DNA of 64,000 nt from Bradyrhizobium sp. BR 10289 (GTDB taxonomy: Bacteria; Pseudomonadota; Alphaproteobacteria; Rhizobiales; Xanthobacteraceae), in contig NZ_JACOFR010000007.1 in assembly GCF_019455385.1 (NCBI RefSeq), forward strand, positions 62,001 to 126,000, given 5' to 3'. Position 1 is the first letter of the stretch. Each line of letters begins with the position of its first letter. This document shows, piece by piece, positions 56,251 through 64,000 of the stretch. The notes under the pieces were generated by a model. That model was not told the DNA's origin. It made no database searches and worked only from the letters and a program-made list of their open reading frames with translations. The position numbers and the translations under genes were made by a program.

Positions 56251-58335
56251 TTCCCCGGATTCTGCCGTCGGCAACGCACCCGAAAGATGCCGTTGGAAAC
56301 CAGCGCTCGCCATCTCGCGGTCGGATATCATGCGATTGACGAGATCGACGGGCATGGGTCGACCGAACAGATATCCCTGCACGCTGTCACAGCCCTCGGC
56401 GCGCAGGAAATCGAGATGCCTGGAGGTTTCAACGCCCTCGGCCAGGACGGGAATATTCAGGCTCCGGCCAAGCAGCAATGTCGCCTTGACGATTGCAGCG
56501 GCATGAACGCTGGTCTCGACCGACTGAATGAAGCTCTTGTCGACTTTTATCTTGTCGAACGGGAAGGCCTGGAGCGTCGACAGCGAGGAGTATCCGGTGC
56601 CGAAATCGTCCATGGCGACGGTCACGCCGATGGCCTTGAGTGCCAGCACGACCTGGAGCGCGTGCTGACGGTCAGCGATGATGCCGCTTTCCGTCAGTTC
56701 GATCTCGAGCCGTGACGGAAGGAGCCCCGTCTCCTTGAGAATTTCCGCCACCCGCCGCGGCAGGTCGTGGTTGAGCTGCATTGGCGCAACGTTCACCGCG
56801 ACCTTGAACGGCAGGCGCCATTGCGCGGCCGTGGTGCAGGCCGTCCGCATCACCCAGTCTCCGATCTCGACGATGAGGCCGGTTTCTTCCGCGATCGGGA
56901 TAAAGGCGTCTGGCGGCACGCGACCCTTCTGTGGATGGTTCCAGCGGATCAATGCCTCGAAGCCGACGATATCGCCGGTCTGCGCATCGTTCTGCACCTG
57001 ATAGTGCAGCTCGAACTCGTTGCCCAAGAGCGCACGTTTGAGGTCGATGGCGAGCTCGGCGCGCATGCGGCTGGCCTCGTCCATGGAGGGCTCAAAAGTG
57101 CAGATCCTGCCCTGGCCGAGGCTCTTGGCGCGATACATCGCAAGGTCCGCGCGATGGATCAGCACGTCGCCGCTCTGACCATGCTCCGGGAAGAGCGCGA
57201 CGCCGATGCTGCAGCCGACCGCAAGCGTCTGGTGCTCCCACACGACTGGCTCCAGTACGACCTTGCGCAGGCGTTCGGCGAACTTGACCGCCTCCCCCCG
57301 CGCGAAAATCTCGCTCTTGACCGCGACGAACTCGTCGCCGCCGATGCGTGCCAGGAATTCGCCGTCCTGCAAGACGGCAGAAATGCGCTGGGCCAGTTGC
57401 TGTAGGAGATGGTCGCCGCCAAGATGGCCATGGACGTCGTTGATGTCCTTGAACCGGTCGAGATCGATGGTCAGAACGACCACCCGTGCGGTGTCGTCGA
57501 CACGCCCGCCAAGTAGATCGTGGAGGCGCTGAACGAGCCCGTTGCGGTTCGGAAGACCCGTCAGCGGATCGTGCAGCGCCAGATGCCGATAGTTCTCGGT
57601 GGCTTCATTGGCCGCCTGGAGATCGATCGCATAGGCGGAGGCCGCCATCGCCATCATCAGGCTGACGCCGACGATGACGCTGATGATCATGAACGGGTCC
57701 GACAAGGTCTGCGGAGGGATCGCCAGATCGAACACGGGATAAATGGCAACGGCCGCCATGCCGGTGAAATGCAGCGACAGAATCGCCAGGATCATCGCCA
57801 GGGTGCCGCCATATTTGCAGAAGCGGGTGATGGGTCTCGCGATCCGGTTCGCGGCAATGGCTCCGAAACCTGCCGCGAACAAGACGGACAGCACGACCAG
57901 CGGGTAATTCCAGCCGAGCACGCCCGGAATCTCGAAGGCCATCATGCCCGTATAATGCATGGCGGCGATGCCGAGGCCGAAGATCGCGCCGCCTGCCTCG
58001 ATCGCCGGTCCAAGCTTGCTACGGGTGGTGATGAAGAAGCCGGCCCAGGCGAACACCACGGCGATGATCAGCGAAGCAAAGGACAGCGCGGGATCGAACG
58101 CGCGGGCAACGCGCGCATCATAGCCGAGCGTCGCAGCGAAATGGGTGGTCCAGACCGTCGCGCCGGCGACCAGACCAGCGAGGAAGAGAAGGTGCAGCCG
58201 GCGCAAACCCGTGTTGCGCCGGACGCGCGCGAGCAGCCGCATCGACAGCAGCGATCCCAGCACGCAGACGAGCGCCGCGGCGGTCACATAGCGGAGGTCG
58301 TGCTGCCCCGGAAGGCAGGTGAAAGCTTGCAACAT
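56083..58335 (-). CDS. MHYT-GGDEF-EAL cyclic-di-GMP protein
   Basis: A 750-residue membrane signalling protein. Residues 1-240 form seven helices with three MHYT-type motifs (THFAATLGYD, AMHYTGMMAFEIPG, SLHFTGMAAVAIYP), thought to sense a metal-bound gas or redox signal. The GGDEF domain (from LALHDPLTGLPNRNG) has an intact IGGDEF. The EAL domain (from LKRALLGNEFELHYQ) has EALIRW and DDFGTGYSS. Both diguanylate cyclase and phosphodiesterase activities are possible. About 55 C-terminal residues (from near 695) are encoded opposite the pseudogene at 55918-56250 and match no domain, suggesting a late C-terminal extension. Confidence 0.93.
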   Translation of the reverse strand: MLQAFTCLPGQHDLRYVTAAALVCVLGSLLSMRLLARVRRNTGLRRLHLLFLAGLVAGATVWTTHFAATLGYDARVARAFDPALSFASLIIAVVFAWAGFFITTRSKLGPAIEAGGAIFGLGIAAMHYTGMMAFEIPGVLGWNYPLVVLSVLFAAGFGAIAANRIARPITRFCKYGGTLAMILAILSLHFTGMAAVAIYPVFDLAIPPQTLSDPFMIISVIVGVSLMMAMAASAYAIDLQAANEATENYRHLALHDPLTGLPNRNGLVQRLHDLLGGRVDDTARVVVLTIDLDRFKDINDVHGHLGGDHLLQQLAQRISAVLQDGEFLARIGGDEFVAVKSEIFARGEAVKFAERLRKVVLEPVVWEHQTLAVGCSIGVALFPEHGQSGDVLIHRADLAMYRAKSLGQGRICTFEPSMDEASRMRAELAIDLKRALLGNEFELHYQVQNDAQTGDIVGFEALIRWNHPQKGRVPPDAFIPIAEETGLIVEIGDWVMRTACTTAAQWRLPFKVAVNVAPMQLNHDLPRRVAEILKETGLLPSRLEIELTESGIIADRQHALQVVLALKAIGVTVAMDDFGTGYSSLSTLQAFPFDKIKVDKSFIQSVETSVHAAAIVKATLLLGRSLNIPVLAEGVETSRHLDFLRAEGCDSVQGYLFGRPMPVDLVNRMISDREMASAGFQRHLSGALPTAESGESDLSAICLPECVDDVPIGQLFAGVTEGASGAQPGKVGHGFEVRAARDKKAHAGRV

Positions 58336-58739
58336 CGGCTGATCTTCTCCCGAATGCGAGATACGGATCGGGGCTGGAAATGGATCTGGGCGGCTGGATG
58401 TTTGGTTAGGGAAGTACGAATGGACGCTGAACCGCGGGTTTGACGATCAAGCCATGGGAGAGCTTAAGCGCGGGTTGGGGCAGCCTGCCCCCGGCCCACC
58501 GGGCCCCCAGCAATTGGCGGCAGGATGAACAATCGGTGTCTGCGCAGGTGCCGCTGGGGCGCCGAACTTGCGCCGAGCGGTCGAGCATCTGGAAAATGGT
58601 GGCCCAGAGGTGATCCAAGCGGTGGCAGCCATCGTCCCCTAGACCAATACGCCGCCCGAGGTTCCATGAACGCCGAGTTTTTAATGCTGAACAGGCTTCC
58701 GCCGAGCAGACGTGCCAAGGCCGCAAGGCGGCTCGGTTC
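58336..58739. other. Gene-free stretch, cyclic-di-GMP / photolyase divergent region
   Basis: About 400 bases between divergent genes, expected to hold both promoters. A 72-codon plus frame (58525-58743) ends on the photolyase start by an ATGA overlap but matches no family and lacks a convincing ribosome site. No operator or hairpin of note. Confidence 0.35.
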
Positions 58740-60287
58740 ATGAGCCGGCAGGTGAAGCGAGTGCGGACGGCCGGAGAGGTCCGAAACCTGGTGATTGTGC
58801 TCGGCGATCAGCTCGATGCCGACAGCGCCGCCTTCGACGATTTCGATTCCGCGCGCGATGTGGTGCTGCAAATGGAGGTGACCGAGGAGGCCTCGTACAT
58901 ACCGCAGCACAAGAAGCGCATTGCATATTTTCTGGCGTCCATGCGCCATTTTCGGGACGAACTCGGCGCGCGCGGCCGGCGTGTCCACTACGTGTCGATC
59001 GACGATCCCGCAAACACCGGACGCTTCGAAACCGAGATCGCCCGCGCCCGGCAACTGTTCAATCCGGAACGGACCATTGCCCTCGAACCGGGCGACTGGC
59101 GTGTCCTGGACAAGCTGCGCCGCCTCGACCAGTCGCCGGAGATCCGAAGCGACCGTCATTTCATGTGCTCGCGGGACGAATTTTCGACGTTCTCCGAACG
59201 CCATCCACGCCCGATCCTGGAAACTTTCTATCGCGCCATGCGCCGAAAGACCGGCATTCTCATGGATCGCGATGGACATCCGATCGGAGGCGCGTGGAAT
59301 TTCGATGCGGAGAACCGCAAATCCTTCGGCCGAGCGGGCCCGCGGATCCCTCCGAGGCCCGAATGCCCGCCTGACGCGATCACGAAGGAGGTGCTGCGGC
59401 TTGTTGCCCGGCGCTTCGCCGACAGTCCTGGAAAGCTCGACGGCTTCGACCTGCCAGTCACGCGCGCCGAGGCGCTGGCGCAACTGGACGACTTCGTCGC
59501 CGAACGCCTCCCGCTGTTCGGCACTTATCAGGACGCCATGCGATCCGGCGAACCCTTCCTTTTTCACTCGGTCTTGTCCGGCCCCCTGAACCTCCACCAG
59601 TTACATCCGCGTGAGGTGATCGAAGCCGTATTGAAGAACAGGACCGCCCCCCTCAATGCACTCGAAGGTTTCGTCCGCCAAATCGTCGGATGGCGCGAAT
59701 TCGTCCGCGGCATCTATTGGCAGCGCATGCCGCAATATGCTGAGAGCAACGCACTCGATGCCGGCCTGCCCATGCCCCGCTTCTATTGGACCGGCGAGAC
59801 AGAGATGCGCTGCCTCGCCGAAGCCATCGGCCATACCGTCGATCATGCCTATGCTCACCACATCGAGCGCTTGATGGTGCTCGGCCTGTTCGCCATGCTG
59901 CTGGGCGTGCGCCCCTACGACGTTCATGGCTGGCACATGTCGATGTTCTGGGATGCCGTCGACTGGGTGTCCCTGCCCAACACCCTCGGCATGAGCCAGC
60001 ATGGCGACGGCGGCGTCGTCGGCACCAAGCCCTACGCTGCGTCGGGCAATTACATCAACCGCATGAGCGATCATTGCAGGCATTGCCGCTACGATCCAAA
60101 GCAGTCGGTGGGGGAGGATGCCTGTCCGTTCACGACGCTCTACTGGGACTTCCTCGACAAGCACCGCAAGCGCTTCGCCGCCAACGGCCGCATGAAGAAC
60201 CAGTATGCCAATCTGTCGCGGAAGGACAATGACGAACTGCGCGCGATCCGGCGCCAGGCGGCCGCGATCACCGAATCGGTAACGTGA
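58740..60287 (+). CDS. Iron-sulfur bacterial cryptochrome/photolyase (FeS-BCP)
   Basis: A 515-residue flavoprotein of the prokaryotic (6-4) photolyase/CryPro class, which repairs UV lesions or senses light. N-terminal Rossmann-like domain from LVIVLGDQLDADSAAF. FAD region includes FRQIVGWREFVRGIYWQ-type sequence (VGWREFVRGIYWQRMP) and HIERLMVLGLFAMLLGVRP. Four cysteines expected to hold a 4Fe-4S cluster are seen in TEMRCLAEAI and DHCRHCRYDPKQSVGEDACP. ATG 58740 fits the family start. It stands alone on the plus strand; the next gene is convergent. Confidence 0.92.
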   Translation: MSRQVKRVRTAGEVRNLVIVLGDQLDADSAAFDDFDSARDVVLQMEVTEEASYIPQHKKRIAYFLASMRHFRDELGARGRRVHYVSIDDPANTGRFETEIARARQLFNPERTIALEPGDWRVLDKLRRLDQSPEIRSDRHFMCSRDEFSTFSERHPRPILETFYRAMRRKTGILMDRDGHPIGGAWNFDAENRKSFGRAGPRIPPRPECPPDAITKEVLRLVARRFADSPGKLDGFDLPVTRAEALAQLDDFVAERLPLFGTYQDAMRSGEPFLFHSVLSGPLNLHQLHPREVIEAVLKNRTAPLNALEGFVRQIVGWREFVRGIYWQRMPQYAESNALDAGLPMPRFYWTGETEMRCLAEAIGHTVDHAYAHHIERLMVLGLFAMLLGVRPYDVHGWHMSMFWDAVDWVSLPNTLGMSQHGDGGVVGTKPYAASGNYINRMSDHCRHCRYDPKQSVGEDACPFTTLYWDFLDKHRKRFAANGRMKNQYANLSRKDNDELRAIRRQAAAITESVT

Positions 60288-60296
60288 TCGCGCCAG

Positions 60297-61181
60297 CTAT
60301 TTCTGCGGACCGGACAGCGAGATGTCGCGCTCTGCGCGGAAGACGTTGCTGTAGAGATTGGCGATCCACTGCCGGCCGATTTCGGTCTTGTTCAGATATC
60401 CGATCTGGGTCTGGATGTGCGGTGCGACGCTATTCCAATAGAATTGCGGATAGCGGTTCACGATGTCGGCGGGCGAGTCGTAGCCGAGTTGCCGGTTCAT
60501 GCCGACTTCCTCGAACTCGTAGTACAGCGCATTGGCCTTGCGCAGATAATTGGGATCGCCGAGCTGGCCGATGAAATCGGCGGCGCGCAGGATCGAGGCC
60601 TCGTCGTCATACTCCTGCCCTTCGCGGGCCGGAAAGCGCGTGCCCTCGATGGCGCGAGCCACGCGCTCGCTGTCTATGCCGGGAATATGGGGCAGCCGCC
60701 GCCTCACGAAAAGCTTTGAACGATCAACGTGGTACATCATCAGGCTGGCATCGGATGCGCCGCGCTGGAGCGACACCTTGGTGCCGGCGTCGTCGATGAT
60801 GAAACCGTCCTCGTCGTCCTCCTCGAACAGGCCGCGGACATAGCCGATGTCGTGCGCGAGGCATGCGATCAGGATGTGCGTGTAGTCTTCCGCGGCGATA
60901 TGCGTGTTGAGATTGCGGCCCATCAGGATCGCCTGGCCCGCCAGCGTCACCAGCATCGTGTGCTCGATGTTGTGGTAGAGCGCGTCGCTGTTGCCGATCA
61001 ATTCCATGGCGGTGCGCGCCGATCCCCCCAGCACCCTGGCATAAGATTCGTCGAACCGGCTACGCATGAACGAGCCCAGCAACTTCTCCAGGGATTCAGC
61101 CGCCAGTCGCGGTAACGTCATCATGGATGCAGCCCCGTCTGTCGGTGGGCGTCCCACGCCAGCTCCCGACATCTCGTTCAT
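60297..61181 (-). CDS. HD-domain phosphohydrolase-like protein
   Basis: A 294-residue protein from ATG 61181 (MNEMSGAGVGRPPTDGAASM). The metal-binding HD-type pattern is YHNIEHTMLVTLAGQAIL with CLAHDIGYVRGLFEEDDEDG about 55 residues later. The remainder is helical. HD proteins of this type cleave phosphate esters, often of nucleotides; the substrate is unknown. Starts at 61247, 61124 or 61121 are alternatives. It follows the TPR/ATP-grasp gene by about 170 bases on the same strand. Confidence 0.75.
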   Translation of the reverse strand: MNEMSGAGVGRPPTDGAASMMTLPRLAAESLEKLLGSFMRSRFDESYARVLGGSARTAMELIGNSDALYHNIEHTMLVTLAGQAILMGRNLNTHIAAEDYTHILIACLAHDIGYVRGLFEEDDEDGFIIDDAGTKVSLQRGASDASLMMYHVDRSKLFVRRRLPHIPGIDSERVARAIEGTRFPAREGQEYDDEASILRAADFIGQLGDPNYLRKANALYYEFEEVGMNRQLGYDSPADIVNRYPQFYWNSVAPHIQTQIGYLNKTEIGRQWIANLYSNVFRAERDISLSGPQK

Positions 61182-61352
61182 GTCCTCGACGCAAGGGCCA
61201 GCATAGCCCATCTTTGGCTGGCTGGCCAAATCCGGAAACCGAAACACGCAGATATGTTACGGTACCGCTGCGCAGCATCACGGTTGCGGTCACGGTGCGG
61301 CACACCCGTCGCAGCGGGGCCGGCCGGCCAATGGCCGACCCTGACATTCATG

Positions 61353-63056
61353 TCATGAGGCGGGGACGTCGCAAGCCCTTGACATCGCGCACGGCCATGC
61401 ACTGGCGCCTGCGGACAGCTGCGTCAATTCCCCCGCGCGGCGCGCCAGCATGGCGTCGAAGGCGACCTTGATCCGGCGGATGTAGGGGTCTTTGTAGGGG
61501 CAGTCCGGATTCTGGTCGTGCACCAGCATGGAGGCATTGACCTCGAACACGACGAGGTTGCCGTCGCGGTCGAGGGCGCAATCGATGCCGAAATAGTCGA
61601 GGCCGATGCGATCGCGGATCACCTGCAACATGGCGTCGTGCGAGACGTCAAAGACCCCGCCGGGATCGCGCAGAAAACGCTCTTCCTCCGCTTGCATCCA
61701 GCCGTGGCTCGCCATCTCGGTCGCATCGCGATGCAGCTTCCAGTCGTCGCCAATCGCCAGATGATAGGGCAGGATCTCCTCGCCGACGAACAGGAATCGA
61801 TACTTGCGGAAGAAGCCGTCGATAGAGCGGTAATCGATATAGTCGATCACGTAGCGATCATGGTCCGCATGCGCCGCAAGAAACCCGATCAGCGCCTCGT
61901 CGTCGTCGAGCTTCTCGAAAACGTCGCCGCCATGGGTGCCGGCCAGCCGCGCCAGAATCGGAAACGTAAGCTCCGGGCACGCGGCAAGTCCCTCGCCTGC
62001 ACCAATGCGGATCGTGCGCGGCATCCGGCAACCGTCGATGTCAGCAAGTGCCAGCGCCGTCGCATCGCGCGTCGTGCGCAGGACCTTCGCGGGATCGTTG
62101 ATCACGGGCTTGCCGAGCGCATCTGCAACGGCGGCAACGAGCGGAAGCACCTCTCTGCCCTGGTCGGCATCGGAGACCAGGTTGACGACGACGTCGGCCT
62201 GATGCGCGAGCATCGCGATATCCGGCCGGCTCGCGGGCAGCAGCGACAGGATGCTGGTCTCGTACGTGCAGTCCCTGAACAGAAACTCGACCGGTGTGTT
62301 GCCGACGAAGGGCGCGAACAGCGCCAGCGCCCGGAACGACGGCTGCGCTGTAATCGCGGGCTTGCGCAGCAGCGGATGCGCCTGCGCGGCGCGGGCGTAA
62401 GCCGCCTGCGCCGCCTCGTTCTCGCCCTGCGCCTGCCTGACGGCACCGATCCAGTAGAAATTGTCGGCCTGATCCGGCGCGAGCGCCATCGCCTGCTCGA
62501 AATGTGCGATGGCTTCGCTGGCGTCACCGAGCTCGAAGCCCACCTTGCCGAGCTGGTTATGGAGGCCGGCATCGGCGGGCGTCTCCTCCAGCAATTCGAG
62601 CAGGAGCGACCTTGCGATCGCGAACTGCCGGGTTGCGACCAGTGCCTCGACCAGGTTGGTCCGCGACGGCCGGTGCGCCGGGTTGAGCCGGAGCGCTTCC
62701 AGATAGAGCGCGATGGCCTGTTGCGTCATGCCGCTGCGCTGATGGACGATGCCGAGATTGCACCAGCAGGCGACGAGACGCGGCGACAGACGCAAGGCCG
62801 CCTTGTAATTCTCGCCTGCCGACGCGATATCATCGCAGAGCATGAAGGCGTTGGCGAGCGCGGCGTGGAGATCGGCCGCGACATCGCTGGCTGCGCCGAT
62901 CGGCATCATTGCCGCGCGCGCAAGCCCCGCCTGGAAGATCGCGATGGCGTCGGTGAGCTCGCCGCGGCGGTAGTGCTCGCGTCCCCTCAGCAAACAGGCA
63001 GCAGCGTCCGGCACGCCGGCTGCCGCCGGCGCGATGGCAATTGAAGTCGCAGTCAT
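61353..63056 (-). CDS. TPR-repeat / ATP-grasp fusion protein
   Basis: A 567-residue fusion. Residues about 20-240 form tetratricopeptide repeats (AEN-type helices such as LVACWCNLGIVHQRSGMTQQ, AGLHNQLGKVGFELGDASEA, NFYWIGAVRQAQGENEAAQA). Residues about 300-545 form an ATP-grasp-like region: FPILARLAGTHGGDVFEKLD, VIDYIDYRSIDGFFRKYRFL, and the metal-binding end IDCALDRDGNLVVFEVNAS. ATP-grasp enzymes join a carboxylate to an amine or thiol, so it may ligate an amino acid or peptide onto a partner held by the repeats. Neither substrate nor partner is visible. No signal peptide. Confidence 0.8.
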   Translation of the reverse strand: MTATSIAIAPAAAGVPDAAACLLRGREHYRRGELTDAIAIFQAGLARAAMMPIGAASDVAADLHAALANAFMLCDDIASAGENYKAALRLSPRLVACWCNLGIVHQRSGMTQQAIALYLEALRLNPAHRPSRTNLVEALVATRQFAIARSLLLELLEETPADAGLHNQLGKVGFELGDASEAIAHFEQAMALAPDQADNFYWIGAVRQAQGENEAAQAAYARAAQAHPLLRKPAITAQPSFRALALFAPFVGNTPVEFLFRDCTYETSILSLLPASRPDIAMLAHQADVVVNLVSDADQGREVLPLVAAVADALGKPVINDPAKVLRTTRDATALALADIDGCRMPRTIRIGAGEGLAACPELTFPILARLAGTHGGDVFEKLDDDEALIGFLAAHADHDRYVIDYIDYRSIDGFFRKYRFLFVGEEILPYHLAIGDDWKLHRDATEMASHGWMQAEEERFLRDPGGVFDVSHDAMLQVIRDRIGLDYFGIDCALDRDGNLVVFEVNASMLVHDQNPDCPYKDPYIRRIKVAFDAMLARRAGELTQLSAGASAWPCAMSRACDVPAS

Positions 63057-63233
63057 GGAATCTCCGCCGGAGGCCGCGCCGCAGAGATTCCGCGGGCCGC
63101 TTCAGCAATGACGATGAGCCAACATGTCGCGGCTCAGCGTTAACAGGCGCTTAATGAACGGCGCTTGGCCACAGCCAGGAAACATGCCGAAACAAATTTA
63201 TCCGCCTGGTTCGTTCCCGACGCGAAATCCCGC

Positions 63234-64000
63234 TCACTCCACCAGCAGCACGTCGACGGCGACGCCGAGCTTCTGCTTCGGCGAACCGACGATGATGCCG
63301 TCGACGGGCGAGACGTCGGAGAAGTCGCGGGCGACCGCGAGCACGATGTGGTCGTTGGCGACGAGCAGATCGTTGGTCGGATCGAAATCGACCCAGCCCA
63401 GCTCCGCCCCGCACCACAGCGACACCCAGGCGTGGGTGGCATCGGCGCCTTGCAGGCGCGGCTGGCCCGCCGGCGGAATGGTGCGCAAATAGCCGCTGAC
63501 ATAGGCCGCGGGCAAACCAAGCCCACGGAGCCCCGCGATCATCACATGGGCAAAATCCTGGCAGACGCCATGGCGCTTGTCGAAGACCTCGTCGAGCGGC
63601 GTCGAGATCACGGTGGCCTTGGGATCGTAGCGGAATTCGGTGCGGATGCGATGCATCAGATCGACCGCGCCGGTGAGGATGCCCGCGCCGGGCGGAAAAC
63701 TCATCGCAGCATAGGCGCTGACCGGGCGCAGCACCGGCACCAGCGGGCTCGCAAAGACATAGCCGACCGGCGAGGACGGACCGAGGCTCGTCGCCTCGAA
63801 GGCGATGTCGCGGATGCTCTCCCAGGGCGGGCTCGCAGCGTCGCGCGCGGGCGGCTCGCGCGAGATCGAGACACGCGAACGTGAATCGATGCGCAGATGA
63901 CGGTGCGCGGCTTCGATCACCACGCTCTCGGTGAGCGTGCCGAAGAAATCGCGCCGGACGTGGCGCTCGACGGGGCGCGGACGGATCTCGACATGATGCG
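63234..64000 (-). CDS. Transglutaminase-like cysteine protease family protein, 5' end outside the window
   Basis: The frame stays open to the window edge; the part seen begins HHVEIRPRPVERHVRRDFFG and covers the end of the bacterial transglutaminase N-terminal domain and the whole catalytic domain. The catalytic triad is visible as GVCQDFAHVM (Cys), DATHAWVSLW (His) and GWVDFDPTNDLL (Asp). The C-terminal strand is GVAVDVLLVE. Such proteins act as peptidases or amide hydrolases; the substrate is unknown. A GTG at 63923 is internal, not the true start. It is 177 bases upstream of the TPR/ATP-grasp gene on the same strand. Confidence 0.9.
   Translation of the reverse strand, partial: HHVEIRPRPVERHVRRDFFGTLTESVVIEAAHRHLRIDSRSRVSISREPPARDAASPPWESIRDIAFEATSLGPSSPVGYVFASPLVPVLRPVSAYAAMSFPPGAGILTGAVDLMHRIRTEFRYDPKATVISTPLDEVFDKRHGVCQDFAHVMIAGLRGLGLPAAYVSGYLRTIPPAGQPRLQGADATHAWVSLWCGAELGWVDFDPTNDLLVANDHIVLAVARDFSDVSPVDGIIVGSPKQKLGVAVDVLLVE

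Noticed and set aside
58525..58743. 72-codon frame ending on the photolyase start
   Set aside because: The ATGA overlap looked like coupling, but composition is Arg-rich, no family fits and there is no ribosome site.

Overview
The window looks like a chromosomal segment of a Bradyrhizobium-type alphaproteobacterium. The evidence is high GC, a nearly complete hopanoid pathway including the C-2 methylase HpnP, many solute-binding-protein transporters, and intergenic repeats of the kind I remember from Bradyrhizobium genomes. The genus is inferred from gene content and recall, not from a search. I saw no rRNA, tRNA, CRISPR array, intact insertion sequence or integrase.

Layout. (1) 1-5322: hopanoid half A, with hpnN on the minus strand and ispH-hpnH on the plus strand. 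(2) 5323-6335: a gene-free kilobase made of a terminator, an 80-bp palindromic repeat and a longer degenerate repeat. (3) 6336-7886: three small genes (2H phosphoesterase, DUF427, unknown). (4) 7970-14591: a sugar uptake locus (OprB porin, ABC permease, ATPase, binding protein) read away from a divergent ROK repressor, with two related inverted repeats between them. (5) 14768-22039: a 2-aminoethylphosphonate uptake and breakdown operon (binding protein, ATPase, fused permease, FAD oxidoreductase, phnX, pbfA-like lyase). (6) 22161-27879: hopanoid half B (hpnC-hpnD-hpnE-shc-hpnG, minus strand), tightly overlapped. (7) 28072-35836: two small secreted proteins, a second HpnN-like MMPL transporter, and the unusual order eutB-hpnP-eutC. 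(8) 36153-43761: chemoreceptor, a small putative winged-helix protein, GT4 glycosyltransferase, GH13 enzyme, membrane protein and MRJP/yellow-like secreted protein. (9) 43762-46100: a patch of orphan genes and unassigned DNA. (10) 46110-64000: FAD monooxygenase with divergent MarR regulator, LMW phosphatase, M81 peptidase, RlpA, membrane protein, amino-acid-type binding protein, HdeD, alpha/beta hydrolase, a pseudogene carrying an in-frame stop, an MHYT-GGDEF-EAL protein, an iron-sulfur cryptochrome/photolyase, an HD-domain protein, a TPR/ATP-grasp fusion and a truncated transglutaminase.

How the genes work together. IspH supplies isoprenoid precursors. HpnC/D/E make squalene and Shc cyclises it. 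HpnH and HpnG extend the hopene with an adenosine-derived side chain. HpnP methylates C-2, and HpnN moves hopanoids towards the outer membrane. The two hopanoid halves are separated by about 17 kb of sugar and phosphonate catabolism, suggesting insertion or rearrangement. In the phosphonate operon, phosphonoacetaldehyde is the shared intermediate: the PbfA-like lyase and possibly the FAD enzyme make it, and PhnX splits it to acetaldehyde and phosphate.
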